Shown: positions 1 through 10,849 of the stretch, one piece after another | Position numbering within the stretch: the stretch's first letter is position 1 | Layout of the letters: each line of letters starts with the position of its first letter | From: Chlorops oryzae | Taxonomy: Eukaryota; Arthropoda; Insecta; Diptera; Chloropidae | Direction of reading: 5' to 3' | DNA length: 64,000 bases | Assembly (NCBI GenBank): GCA_020466095.1 | Contig: CM035808.1 | Location: 25,499,508 to 25,563,507 of the forward strand | Made by a program: the position numbers and the translations under genes | Notes under the pieces: model-generated | What the model was told of the DNA's origin: nothing | Databases searched by the model: none | The model's input: the letters and a program-made list of their open reading frames with translations, nothing else

Positions 1-72
1 GCGCCTCATCTAAATTATGAACATAACAATAAAAAAAAAGAAGCGAATATGATCGAATAATCCTCCACTTAC

Positions 73-208
73 ACTTGATGGCATGCAGGAAATATTCAAC
101 TCCATGCTCGTACAATCGTAACGCCTCTGCGTAGTTCTTGTTCCGGTCCTCCTCAGTGGCCTTGGTCACCAAATCAATTGCCTTTTGCAAAGTTCCGCCC
201 GATGACAT
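73..208 (-). CDS. Vps4: Vps4 AAA-ATPase, first coding exon (5' end of gene)
   Basis: Read on the minus strand, the ATG at 208-206 opens 45 codons plus one base before a GTAAGT donor at 72. The peptide begins [20 protein letters not shown] and continues through [21 protein letters not shown]. This is the start of the N-terminal MIT domain of Vps4. The split codon (T at 73) fits the Tyr that follows in the family. Vps4 is the AAA-ATPase that disassembles ESCRT-III filaments on endosomes, at cytokinesis and at the nuclear envelope; the MIT domain binds ESCRT-III tails. Only about a tenth of the protein is here. The AAA core lies left of position 1, and bases 1-72 are intron. Confidence 0.92.
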
Positions 209-1729
209 TGTTATGACTTAAGCTATTGAATAAAACGAATCCTTTAACTATGACGTCATTGAGCCGAAAGGAGTAAAATCGATTCTCGACGAGTGCAATT
301 GATGGCAATTATGAAATGCACATAGTATAAAACACTTCCCTTAAATTCTATACTAAATAAACTTCTAAATTATAAATTTGGACATGAAAAAAAAAAAAAA
401 CATTGAATTCGAATGACTAATACTCTGAACGATGGAACCTATTGTGCCTTTCAATATATAAATGTTCATTTAATCATTCCACGTCTATTTACCTTTATTG
501 CCGTTTCTAGATAAAGCGATTTTCTATTCTCTAAAAATGTTTTTCTTTAGTTTGCTTCGATTTCTTGGAAAAACGCAAATTCTTACATCGATGCTCTGAA
601 ATGTATTGAACAAGAGAATGACGGAAACGAAGACTGCGTCTTGCGATTCGTCATACTTGTACACAAAATCAGCTGTTTGTATCTACGTCATAAATCCAAA
701 TTTTTCTTTCGAAACTTTTTAGTTATTTGAGAAGACGAAATGAAGGCCCTCCACGCCTATTTAGACGATTCTTTTGAAAGAAAAATTTGTGTGTGGAAAT
801 TGGCAATAAGCGAAAATTAAGTACATATTTACTTGGAAGTAATTTTCATTTTTTTTTTGTTTTTTTGCATGAGTTTCTGATGGCACTTTACTTACTGCAT
901 ATCTCAGTATAAGCTCTCAAGTACCGAAAGTAAGCTAAAGTACGTCTTCGTTATTTTACATGTGTTTGGTATTGGAAGATTTACTTGCTTCTTTAGAGCG
1001 TAGAGCCCTTTAACAGGAATTATTGAAAATTCCGTTAACTTAACTGTTTTTAACAAGCCGCAAATATTGCTACTAATCATTAAGCCAACCGGAAAAGTCA
1101 CCAATGAAGCAAAGACATAGGACACTGGCACAAAATTTTCAATATAATGAACAGCTATTGAGTTATTGCACTTTCTCAGCTCCATTTAGGATTTATCCAA
1201 GACTGGTTCAAATTGTAAATGTTTTATGACCTACTGTTCCCATATACCGAACTATTTGCAGAACAAAAAGCGTTACTGCCAGAAGTAATACTTCGATTCA
1301 CGTGAATTCTTCTGTCTTGGCGGCCATCAACAATGAATCCTTTACATCTGTGGCACTGTCAATTCAACTCTCGTTTCCAATCCCGTTAATATACTGCATG
1401 TTGTACAGCAAATCACATCTCGTTTATGCGCACGATACGTCATTTACAAAAAAAAAAAAAAAAATGTTTTTTTTCTAAAGCCTTGCGATCAACTAGTTGA
1501 GTTTAATCTTGTGACTAAAGGATTTTTCTTCAAAGTATTTCTTCCCACCTTGTTGATTTCAAAATTCAAATTATTTAAATTCATTTAAAAACATTTCAAA
1601 CGCAAACGAGGACGAATATAAAAAAAAAATTTCAAGTTGAATTTGTGTAAAATTTAATTAAATAAAAAAAAAAAATCAAATTTTTTAATTTGAACTCAAA
1701 ATCGAGCTGTATATCCAAATTTCAGCGAC
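209..1729. other. Spacer between Vps4 and the MTFP1 pair
   Basis: This is AT-rich DNA between the Vps4 start codon (minus strand) and the first MTFP1-like gene (plus strand). It should hold the 5' UTR and promoter of both genes. I see homopolymer A/T runs (386-400, 1449-1464, 1621-1630, 1665-1675). A 93-codon minus-strand frame (904-1185) has no recognisable homology or splice context. No core promoter motif was secure enough to call. Confidence 0.6.
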
Positions 1730-2439
1730 ATGGGCTGCTTCTTCTCAAGATGTGATGATTTGGAAAAAGCAAGACGTGCTAAGCCGCCAACCTGTGACAT
1801 ATATCGTGATAGTCCCTTACGAGCATTAGGTACGGATATTTACGAATGATTTCTTCTTCTTTTGATAATACGAATTGATTTTTTTTTTATTTTTTTTTCA
1901 AGGCTACGCTGGTCATTTGGGGATCTGTTCGAATATCCTTTCACCGAAAGCGGTATTAACAGGTCAAATGATTGCTACTGCCTACATACTCGGGGACGTC
2001 TTTCAAAAAGCATCGAACTCGGCAAAAAAACTTGAACCCGAAAGTACGGTTATCAAGAAATCCTTCGATGCATTTGCTTGGCAATTGCTAGCATCAGTCG
2101 TCATACCCGGATTCATACTTGGTCGGTAGGTTTTCCCAATTGTTTTTTTTTTCTTATCTTTTTTATTGTTGATTCATTCCATTTAATGGAAATATTGATT
2201 CCAGAACTCGTTCGATAACGCGGAACATTTTGCGCAAAAGCGGAGGAACTTGTGGACCAAATCCTTTACTTATGAAGTGGCTTCCATGCGCCGCTGGTTT
2301 GATGTTAGCGCCATTAATCATGAAACCGATTGACAATTGTGTCGATTACATAATCGATAATACAGCAGTGGACTGGAATTCGAAAGGAGGGGACACCGTT
2401 GGCAAAAAAGAAGTCAAGAAACTGACAGTGAAAGTCTAA
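1730..2439 (+). CDS. MTFP1-like mitochondrial fission process protein, copy A
   Basis: There are three coding exons: 1730-1829, 1903-2125 and 2205-2439 (stop TAA). The introns have GT..AG ends (GTACGG donor at 1830, GTAGGT donor at 2126) and continuous phase. The product is about 152 aa. Family signatures are an RDSPLRALGYA stretch near residue 27, AFAWQLLASVVIPGF near residue 90, and a LAPLIMKPIDNCVDYIID block near the C-terminus. MTFP1/MTP18 proteins are inner mitochondrial membrane proteins that promote Drp1-dependent fission; hydrophobic segments are visible at FAWQLLASVVIPGF and WLPCAAGLMLAPLI. The N-terminus begins MGCFFSR, a combination more typical of N-myristoylated and palmitoylated proteins than of a mitochondrial presequence. 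An AATAAA lies at 2510-2515. Copy B follows 900 bp downstream in the same orientation. Confidence 0.8.
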
Positions 2440-2515
2440 TAGAGCAAGGCGGAAGTAGGTTTTAAAGCTTCACTTTCTGTTTTCAATTTGTTCGCATAGC
2501 ATGGCATCAAATAAA

Positions 2516-3336
2516 TTTCATATTTGGCTTAAATTACGGCTTTTATTTCGTTATATTTTATATTAAGAAAGGGGGGGGGGGAATGTTCGATCTTCTAGTC
2601 AGTTTGAAGAGTTCAAAAGCCTCTCCAGAGTTGCTCAGAAGCGTGTGTCGAAAAAAGATGCACAGTATATGCCTTCGGCCTTACATTTGTACCGAAGTTT
2701 CCAAAATCGATGGTTCTAGGAAGCCAAATAAGAGTCCATTGTAATTGCCTCGAGAATTCCCCAATCATTGGTTCCTCGAAGAGATGACAATTCATCTTCA
2801 TTTCTTCGAGTTTCTTTAATTAGTTCCAAGCTCAAAAATTCAAACTTCGAATTTTGTCCACTCAGCCCCCAGAGTAGCACTCTTAAAACGATGAAAAAAA
2901 AAAATAAAAATAAAAAAAAATAGGTGACGTAACAATTAATAATCCTCGGTGACGCATAATGTGAGTCTATAGCAGTTTCACAACTTCAATGAATTAATTT
3001 TCAAAACATATATTTACAATTTTTTTTTTTTTTAATTTCAATATTTTATAATATTTTGAAGAACGAAATTCAAAACTTTCTGCTGTTTGGTCACCTTCGA
3101 AAATCCGATAGAAATGAGATGAGCCAAGCGTCAAAGTGCTCTCAAGCTCTCTCACCGCTGCCGGCAACGTCTCTCAACTCATATTCGACATTTCAGCTCA
3201 ACTTCGCTATCGCACATTCATTTTCAGTTTGGCGACCAAAACAATTCCAAACAATGCCAAGTTCAGTCTAAAGTCAAATCGATTAAGTTCAAGAGGGCCA
3301 GGAGTAGCGTTGCCGCAACGGGCCGATTGGCCCCCT
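2516..3336. other. Spacer between the two MTFP1-like genes
   Basis: It contains a G-run (2572-2581), an A-rich tract (2893-2921) and a T-rich tract (3019-3033). The last 200 bp are GC-richer and probably hold the promoter and 5' UTR of copy B. The open frames here (e.g. 3056-3271) show no homology and are not called. Confidence 0.5.
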
Positions 3337-4092
3337 ATGTTTGGGTACAATGAGCGGTGATAAGCAAACGTAAATTATATAATAAAAATTCTGCATTGAA
3401 ACTACTTGTATCTAATTGTCCTCATCGTTTTAGTGCAAGGATAGCGTTGACAACAAATCAAGAGCATGACATCTTCAGGGATAGTTGGATTCGTTACATA
3501 GGTAAATAATCTTTAAGAGGGCATTGCTCTCATGTTGACGAAGTGTTGTTTTATATGGCTTCTAAAAGGTATCAATTGAATTTTAGGATATTCAAATGAA
3601 ATTGGAGAAGCATTCCGACGTTTTATTTCAAGGAACACCTATATCGCCTCTTATGCGATAGCAACGGCATACGTTTGCGCCGATACGATACACAAGGCTC
3701 GCGTATCATTGAATCGAGGAGAGAGTAATTCGCAAGCGATGATCCGTGCTGGAGATGCTTTCGCTTGGCAAATGTTCGCCTCTATTGTCATTCCGGGCTT
3801 TGTTATCAATCGGTTTGCGCTTGTACAGTGGCTTTTTCGTAAGAATTATTTAATTTTATACTTTCCATTTTCCATTAGCATAACTCATCTGACGCGGCGG
3901 TTGGTGCGACTGAAACGAAAGAAATGCATTTGCAAATCATCGCCGGTCGTTCGATATTTGCCAGTTGCTGTCGGTTTGTTAGCGATTCCGCTCGTCATAC
4001 ATCCAATTGATAATTCAGTTACATGGGCTATGGACAGAACGTTGAGGCGTCTTTATAATAACGGCGGCAATGATCCCAAGAAGGAAAAATAG
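3337..4092 (+). CDS. MTFP1-like mitochondrial fission process protein, copy B
   Basis: Predicted exons are 3337-3356, 3434-3501 and 3587-4092 (stop TAG at 4090), about 197 aa. The ATG at 3337 starts MFGYNER; a GT donor at 3357 and a TTTTAG acceptor at 3433 keep the frame into EHDIFRDSWIRYIG. The body carries the family blocks YSNEIGEAFRR, DAFAWQMFASIVIPGFVINR and LLAIPLVIHPIDNSVTWAMD, closer to vertebrate MTFP1 than copy A is. The family role is promotion of mitochondrial fission at the inner membrane. Between FVINR and the PVVRYLPVAVGLL block there is an extra stretch (about 3840-3880) that looks like an exonised 40-nt GT..AG segment. Removing it would break the frame, so it is probably coding. 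The first exon is the least certain part. Confidence 0.8.
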
Positions 4093-4360
4093 CTGTGCTA
4101 ATTCAATATTCTGTCGAATTGTCATTGCGCAGCGCCTTCCCTGGAATATGTGCAATGCCTTGGAATGATGGCCAACTTTTGGACTTTGCTGGTTCTACTC
4201 CATTGATTTGTTAGCTTTATTGAATTAGCCAAGATTTTAGCAAAAAATTCCGTTTCTTTTTTAGAATTGGTTCCAAATCAATTTTAGGCTTTTAAGTTGA
4301 CCAAAACAATAAACTTCAAAAGACATTTAAAATGATTAAAATTTTTTTTTTATACTAAAT

Positions 4361-4640
4361 TGTCGTGGCTCTGGGATAGGCGTATGGGATGCGTGCTATG
4401 CTCTTGATCGCAGGGTCCGAGGTTCGATTCCCGGCACAGGCGAAACGGAGTGTTATGTTCCAAGCCTAGCACTGGTTTTTCAAAAATCGCATGTTAGGGG
4501 CACACTACATAATAAGACATACACTCACACAAACACAAAAAAAAAACCCCTCGTGGTATCACAATGGGCCGGTAAACGGCCTAAGTGGCATCCACTCCAA
4601 CATACATACATACATACATAAATATAAATATAATATCATA
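4361..4640 (+). mobile_element. tRNA-derived SINE
   Basis: The left end resembles a tRNA gene. A box-A-like TGGCTCTGGGATAGG lies at 4366-4380 and an exact box B, GGTTCGATTCC, at 4421-4431, the usual spacing for an internal RNA polymerase III promoter. The rest of the tRNA cloverleaf is not convincing, and a non-tRNA body of about 180 bp follows, ending in a tetranucleotide CATA run (about 4601-4622) and an AT-rich tail. This is the architecture of a tRNA-related SINE, mobilised by a LINE reverse transcriptase. No other copy was seen in the window and I could not fix the target-site duplication, so the ends are approximate. Confidence 0.75.
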
Positions 4641-6115
4641 ATTAATAAAATAAATAAATGAAAAAGTCAAAACAAAAATTAAAATTTTTCTTTTTTCTCA
4701 GTCGCTGGTGCCAGGCCATTTTCCTGCCCCTTTTCGCTAGCGAAATGACTGGTTAAAGGTGGCGCATAAAAGGACGACCCGTCCCCGTCAATGACACAAA
4801 CACAGTAAAGTCGGCAGCGTTTTGGATAGCAGAGGGACCGATCCCCGCCACCAGGGACGGGCGAAATCGCTTGTGTTGTGGTGGCTCCAATGACTGCAGG
4901 GTACATACTAAATTGTCGCACCAGGTCAAACAATAGATAGGATATGGACCAGTTTTCATTGCTTTGAATGTTTTGAACATTTTTAACTATGTACCTACAA
5001 TATGGTTCACAAATTTCTGAAAATATGGATTATTTTGTACAAAGGAATTATGTGAACTATCAGGAAACATCTGGGAATTGTTACCCTAGAAGTTTGTCCA
5101 TACGAAAATTGGAAACGTTCGAAGAAATGGACGATATTAGCTCAATTATTCTTGACATTCTTGCTCCCCTTAAACTCATTTCACCATATGCTTAGAATAG
5201 AAGGATTTTTGTTTTCAAATCCGCTGTGAAAAAATTCCCGGGCTGAACATCTGTTACCTACTTTCTCACGCTTGTTTTCAAATTGGAACACAGTCTACTT
5301 GTAACAATATTGATGGAAAAATTATCTTCAATATGACTATGAAAAAATCTAAAACAACATAGTCTTGTCAAATCTTTCGTCCAGAGAGAATCGTCTTTAA
5401 AAATTTTGACAGGATTATGCATGTTTTCCAATAGCAAACAAACAGTCAAATCGTAGTTGATTGAAATAGGTTCGAATTTTGCGCAGGAATTGCTGCGCGT
5501 GAGTTCCTGCGTTATAGGAAACCAGGCATTATTTTATGCTTAACAATATTTCTCAAACCGTTATATTAAAATTATCCGGAAGCATGATGAGTTTTTAAAT
5601 TTGATGAATCCTATGAAAAAAAAAAAAAAGAAGAAAGGAATCGTGTCGATGTATTTTATGGATCGATACGGAGTTGAACAGTGCGTAAAGAACTCGAATT
5701 TGAGTTATGTAATATCTTTAACATACTATATTCTCAAGTAGGCGCTTTTGAGATACATTTTAGCTAAATAAATGGAATCTGAAGCGACGAGGTGGGTAGT
5801 ATTTGACTATGTTAAATTTGAATCTAGTTGCCTGTTCCGATTGCTTAATTAGTTCAAAATTATAGGAACATAGTAAACAGAATTTTTTTCCAAAGAAAGT
5901 TTACCTTTAGCATAAAATATAATCTAGAAGCAAAAGACACATCCAGTTTTCAAAGTTCAAAGCATATAAAAAATATTTAGTTTCCAAATTTGATATTTAG
6001 AGGAATTTTGTATATCATTCGGAGCTCATCAAAACCAATTTTAGGGTGACTTATTTGTGTTTTTCCAAGCATAAAATAAATTCTTCTTAGGAAAAATTAT
6101 TAAAAGCCTGAAAAA
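4641..6115. other. Spacer, no gene recognised
   Basis: Between the SINE and the aminopeptidase-like gene I see only short frames without homology (e.g. 4679-4933 minus, 4989-5195 plus). The 4720-4900 stretch is GC-richer than its surroundings and may be part of an old repeat. The promoter of the next gene must lie near the right end. Confidence 0.5.
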
Positions 6116-7987
6116 ATGAATACGTTGAGCGTGTCCAGTAGGGTCTTCAAGTCCTTTTTTAAGAAATCACCGGTTATCTTGAGATGCTTTGCCAGTGACG
6201 ATTGCTTTGTTTCGGTAAGGACTTGAATTTATGTAGTTTAAGAGACGATCCTTTTTGTTTTTTTGTTTGCCAGGATCGCGGAAGGATTTAATTTTAATAA
6301 GCGTGTATTCTTCTCTTTTCCCCCCCCCATGCGATCCTGTTTTCATTTTAGAAAGGATTGGTAATTGGAGTCTACCAAAAAGAAGGCGACAAGGATCCAA
6401 AGCTAACCACCAGTGGTGAAAAGTTCGATGACCGGGTTCAGGGAAAAGTCACTGAGCTAATTAAGGAAACTAAAATCACAGGGAAATTAGGAACAGGAAA
6501 AGTCTTTAATAATATTGACCAAGAATATCGTTCCATTGCGGTCGTCGGATTGGGACGTGAAGGCATTGGATTTAATGAACTAGAAATGATTGACGAGGGA
6601 ATGGAGAATGCTCGCGTTGCTGCTGGCGTTGGCGCTCGGAGCTTACAGTATCAGGGATGCTCCGAAATATACGTTGATTCCATGGAATATCCTGAGCAGG
6701 CTGCCGAGGGCAGTTCATTGGCCATCTGGCGTTTCCAAGACAACAAACGCAAACAGGATCGTGTTCATATACCTAAACTTGAGCTCTATGATTCTCCAGA
6801 CGTTGACGCTTGGACCCGTGGTCTCTTCAAGGCGGAAGCTCAAAACCTTGCCCGACGTCTAAGCGATGCTCCAGCCAATCAAATGACACCAACCACATTT
6901 GCCCAGGCAACTGTCGATGCATTGTGCCCGTGTGGTGTGACAGTTGAAATTCGTACCCTAGAATGGATTGAACAAAATCGCCTAACTTCATTCATGATGA
7001 TCGCCAAAGGATCGTGCGAACCACCAGTACTGCTGGAAATCAGTTATTGTGGTACCGCCCCCGAAGACAAACCGATCCTGTTACTTGGCAAGGGCATGAC
7101 ATTCAATAGCGGTGGCCTTTGTTTGCGGCCATGTAAGGGCATGGACGAGTACCGTGGTGCAATGGCTGGCGCAGCTGTTGTCGTTGCCTCAATTCGCGCA
7201 GCTGCAGCTCTCTCTTTGCCCATAAATATATCAGCTGTGATTCCACTATGCGAGAACATGCCATCGGGTATGGCTTGCAAGCCTGGCGATGTAGTCACAT
7301 TGCTTAACGGAAAGACCTTGGCAGTTAGAGTGAGTTAGCAAAAAAAAAAAAAAAAAAAAAATAGCCAATTTAGGCCACCGTCTAATCCTAATCCTAACGC
7401 TACATGCTTCATTTTCTTCTTCTTCTTCTTTAGGATACTGACAAGGCCGGTGTCGTAGTGATGGCCGATCCCATGCTTTATGCTCAAACAACATACAAGC
7501 CTCGATTGGTTGTCGATGTGGCTACGCTCGGAATGGGAGTCGTCAAGGCTTTCGGTGGTGGCGCAACTGGTATCTTCTCCAATTCTCATTATATCTGGAA
7601 GCAATTTCAAAAGGCCGGTTCCCTCACTGGAGATCGTGTTTGGCGTTTGCCGCTCTGGCACTACTACAAACGCCTGGTTACCGACAATATAAGCTTTGAC
7701 ATTAGCAATAATGGATATGGACCTGCTTCCTCGTGCCTAGCAGCGGCCGTTCTTCATGTAAATACTACCTACAGCTATCGCTATATTGCATTGATGGAAT
7801 TGCATTTGAATAATTTCAGGAATTCGTGCCGTGTGTTGATTGGGCACACTTGGATATAAGAGGAGTTGGAATGCTCTCCAAATATGGCACGGTGCCGTAC
7901 TTACTCAGGGACCGCATGACTGGGCGCCCAACGAGAACAGTCATTCAATTTCTATACCAAATGGCTTGTCCAGATCAAAATAAGTAA
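6116..7987 (+). CDS. M17 leucyl-aminopeptidase-like pseudoenzyme (S-Lap type)
   Basis: The four exons are 6116-6214, 6352-7329, 7434-7757 and 7820-7987 (stop TAA at 7985), all phase 0, giving 522 aa, a normal M17 length. The first 27 or so residues (MNTLSVSSRVFKSFFKKSPV..) are rich in Arg, Lys and Ser without acids, like a mitochondrial presequence. The M17 catalytic domain is clear: LLGKGMTFNSGGLCLRP at 277-293, MDEYRGAMAGAA at 297-308, and DTDKAGVVVMADP at 360-372. Against bovine lens aminopeptidase numbering, Lys250 and Asp332 are kept (K280, D362), but Asp255 is N285, Lys262 is R292, Asp273 is A303, Glu334 is A364 and Arg336 is V366. Metal binding and catalysis are therefore very unlikely. 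The Drosophila sperm leucyl-aminopeptidases are known to include such inactive members, which are abundant in sperm mitochondrial derivatives. A structural sperm role is my inference. Confidence 0.88.
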
Positions 7988-8789
7988 AGTAAAAAAACAT
8001 TCTCGTTCACCCTCTGCGTCGATTCAAACTGGTTGTAGCCGAGCTATGTTATCGGAGAGATACCCAATCGTCCAGGATGTATTGAGACACGCAACCACAC
8101 GCTTGTGTGCGGTTGATCGCAGGGAATTGTAATCTCAAAATTTTAGTAGTGTTGCTTGTTTTTTTAACATAAGAAATTTTTGTTTTATCTGGTTTGTGAA
8201 AACAAATGCAATCTACCCTTTGTTCCAAACCATAAAACATAAAAGGTGTATACGGATATACGTACTTTAATATATTTTTATTGACTTACACGAACATGTT
8301 GCGTTTTTAGTAAGTACCTAGGTCGGTTCGTCTGCGTGCGTGTTACACCCGAGTGGGTTGGCAGAGACTGACGTGTCGAAGGTTTCGTCGGTATCTAATT
8401 CCATGTTGGCTTCCATACCCTTGTAATCGGGGCTGTTATGGAAACCGACACAGAATAGAATCAGAATCAATCGGGCCTATTACAGTAGTCGCCGTCGACG
8501 CAATATTGTCGTCGTCGTCGCTAAATACCTATTATCGTAGTCGCCGCGAGAGTCGCTTGTCGTTTTCTGTCGCTATTTTTTTAGGTGACGACTAGCAGGC
8601 GAGCAGTGCGATAAAAGTAATAAAATTAATTTCGCTCAATAGTGAGCCAGCTTGAAAAGAACCCAAGTATGGCAAGAAGTTAGCGAAAAGGAACTATTCC
8701 TAGCAATTTTAAGGTAGAATGGCAAGAATTTAAGGAAGAATGGTCAAAAATGAATTCACCTTGTCCTCCCATGCAAACTTAAAATATCC
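7988..8789. other. 3' flank of the aminopeptidase-like gene, no further gene
   Basis: It should include the 3' UTR; ATAAAA-type signals lie near 8231-8243. From 8310 to 8600 the composition is GC-richer, with GTCGTCG-type runs around 8500-8550. That stretch is unlike the surrounding spacer and may be a fragment of an old transposon. No coding similarity was found. Confidence 0.4.
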
Positions 8790-9110
8790 AATTAAAGCTT
8801 AGTTCTTCCCCTTTAAATTGATGCATAAATCAGAATGGGCGGACCATGACTAGTGCTCCAAATACACCTTTGAAGATGCTTACCTAGCATATTTCCCTGA
8901 ATAACCACTGAGCGAGCGAACAATGCCTATACTCGTATGTGCACATATCAAAACACCACGTAACGATTGCGCTTGACAATGCGCTCGCTGAGTGGATATT
9001 GAGGGAAATATGCTAGGTAAGCATCTTCAAAGGTGTATTTGGAGCACTAATCATGGTCCGCCCACTCCGATTAATGCATCATTTTAAAGGGGAAGAACTA
9101 AGCTTTAATT
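8790..9110. repeat. Long foldback (hairpin) repeat
   Basis: The sequence 8790-8920 reappears as its near-perfect reverse complement at 8981-9110, around a 60-bp loop. Examples are GGTAAGCATCTTCAAAGG on the right arm and its complement on the left arm. It begins with AATTAAAGCTTAG and ends with the complement. It contains no ORF. It looks like a foldback MITE, but no target-site duplication is obvious, so the superfamily is open. Confidence 0.8.
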
Positions 9111-9493
9111 CAAAATTAAAAAATAAAAATAAAAAAATACGTCTCTCCTAGAAAATCAAGAAATAAAACTAAAATGACAAATTTTCCTCATTTACCGTTA
9201 TCGAAAAATTTTTTAAGTATTGTTTTCGAAAAGTTTAGAAAATTTTTTTAAAGAAACATTCGAAAAATTTTTGAAGCGAGGCGATTTTAGCCCCATTGTA
9301 ATTCAATGAAATATGTTCTTCGAAGCAAAAATCTAAACTTTGACACCCTGTATCTCGGCAACCTGTGATTAAAATTTACTTTTTTTTTTTGCACATTTAA
9401 CGTACTCTTACATCTTAACAACTGTACCAAGTTTCATCCAAATCGGGGAGAAAAAATTTTGCCGGTGGTACACTTGACGTGTTTTGCCCCTTA

Positions 9494-10216
9494 TACAGGG
9501 TGTTCCGTACTAACGTGCTTTTCTTTATAGGCCGTATCATGGAAGCTTTCAATATTGTAAGAGAAGAATTACCAAATACAAATCTATGTCATGAAATTCT
9601 AAAAAGAGCGAACTGTTGCGTACATAGGTCCGGCCACCAATTTGAAAACGTCCTGTAAGAATAAAACAAATTTTGTTTTAAATTTATGCGAACGTTAACA
9701 GTTTACAAATAAAATTAAATTGAATAAAAAAAGTTCAAGTTTGTTTTTGTTTTTGAAACCTATTTTTCCTGAGGTTAAACCGCTAACAAGGTATGACAAA
9801 TGTAGCAACGTTTTAAAGGAAATTTAACGTAGATTTGGAAAAAAATTAGAAAAGTATGTGTTAATACGACCTTTTTCATACCAAAATGGCTCTCAAAGTC
9901 GAAAAAATGAAAATTTTTTCAGAATTTTTGACTTTGACCGTTTATTTTTCCCTCAATGGCTCAAATTTTGACCAGCAACTTAATTTTTCTTAAAAGCCCA
10001 TACAATTAGCTTTCAAACTGCATTTCAGTTTTTTCCCTACGATAAACCATTATCGTGGGAGAATTATTTTTCTCGACTCACTGCCTAAAAATTTTAAGGC
10101 CCTATAACTCCTCAGGGTTACATTTTAGACCCCCCCCTCTCATACGATTTTTTGTTCACAATGACCCCCTCTACCAACCCTATAAAGAAAAGCACGTTAG
10201 TACGGAACACCCTGTA
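9494..10216. mobile_element. TA-flanked MITE with 36-bp terminal inverted repeats
   Basis: The termini 9496-9531 and 10179-10214 are perfect 36-bp inverted repeats beginning CAGGGTGTTCCGTACTAACG. A TA dinucleotide sits on each side (9494-9495, 10215-10216), as expected for Tc1/mariner-type insertion. The 0.65-kb interior is AT-rich with no transposase frame, so the element is non-autonomous. A single related end is present at 38751. Confidence 0.85.
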
Positions 10217-10849
10217 TAGCACCTAAAAACAATGCAAACCTGATATCGAAAATGAAAACAAGGGGGTCACTCTGTACCGCGTTTCGAAAAGCAATGCGAT
10301 TCGAAAGTCAAATGCGATTCGAAGGCAAATCGGCACTCGGTTGCGCTTTCGTAAAACTTCACGAAAAGAAGCAACACTCGTCTTGAAATTTCAAAACTAT
10401 GCAAACTGCTGTCAAAAAATTTCAAGTGAGTGAATGAAACTTAGACTTGGATTTGTTTTTATCGTTTTGAAAGTTTGTATGGGAGTATCTGAAAGGTTTG
10501 GAATTGCAGTTCCGACATTCCATTGAAAAAGGAAAAACAGCCGTGCCAATTGAGACTTGAAATAAGCTATCGCATCGAATTGCCTATCGCATCGCAAAAC
10601 AGAGTTAGGCCCCTAGAGTCGAAAAGAATACAACGGTCGGCGTTTTTTTTTTTTTGTTTTTTGGAATCGATGGTCCCCGTAACACGAATTTTGAAACAAT
10701 GGTAGTTAGGTTCCGGAGTTTTTATTTGAACAGTGCACAATAATGGAATTCGTATAAAAATACTGCAAATTTTCTGCTTAAAATATGGAGACGTAAAATG
10801 CACACTGGGTTAAGGCTTTTGGCATGTAGCTCTTTTTTGGACGAAGCTT
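10217..10849. other. Spacer 3' of Gss
   Basis: This stretch lies between the MITE and the Gss stop codon and should contain the Gss 3' UTR (minus strand). The 10290-10345 part has repeated GCGATTCGAAAG-like motifs. Short frames at 10412-10803 have no homology. Confidence 0.4.

Noticed and set aside
904..1185. 93-codon minus-strand frame with a hydrophobic segment upstream of Vps4
   Set aside because: No homology, no splice signals, AT-rich context; length is within chance expectation.
4361..4440. A functional tRNA gene
   Set aside because: Box A and box B are present but I could not form an acceptor or anticodon stem, and a long SINE body follows.
8353..8595. 80-codon frame in a GC-richer patch
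   Set aside because: Composition is driven by GTCGTCG repeats; no homology.
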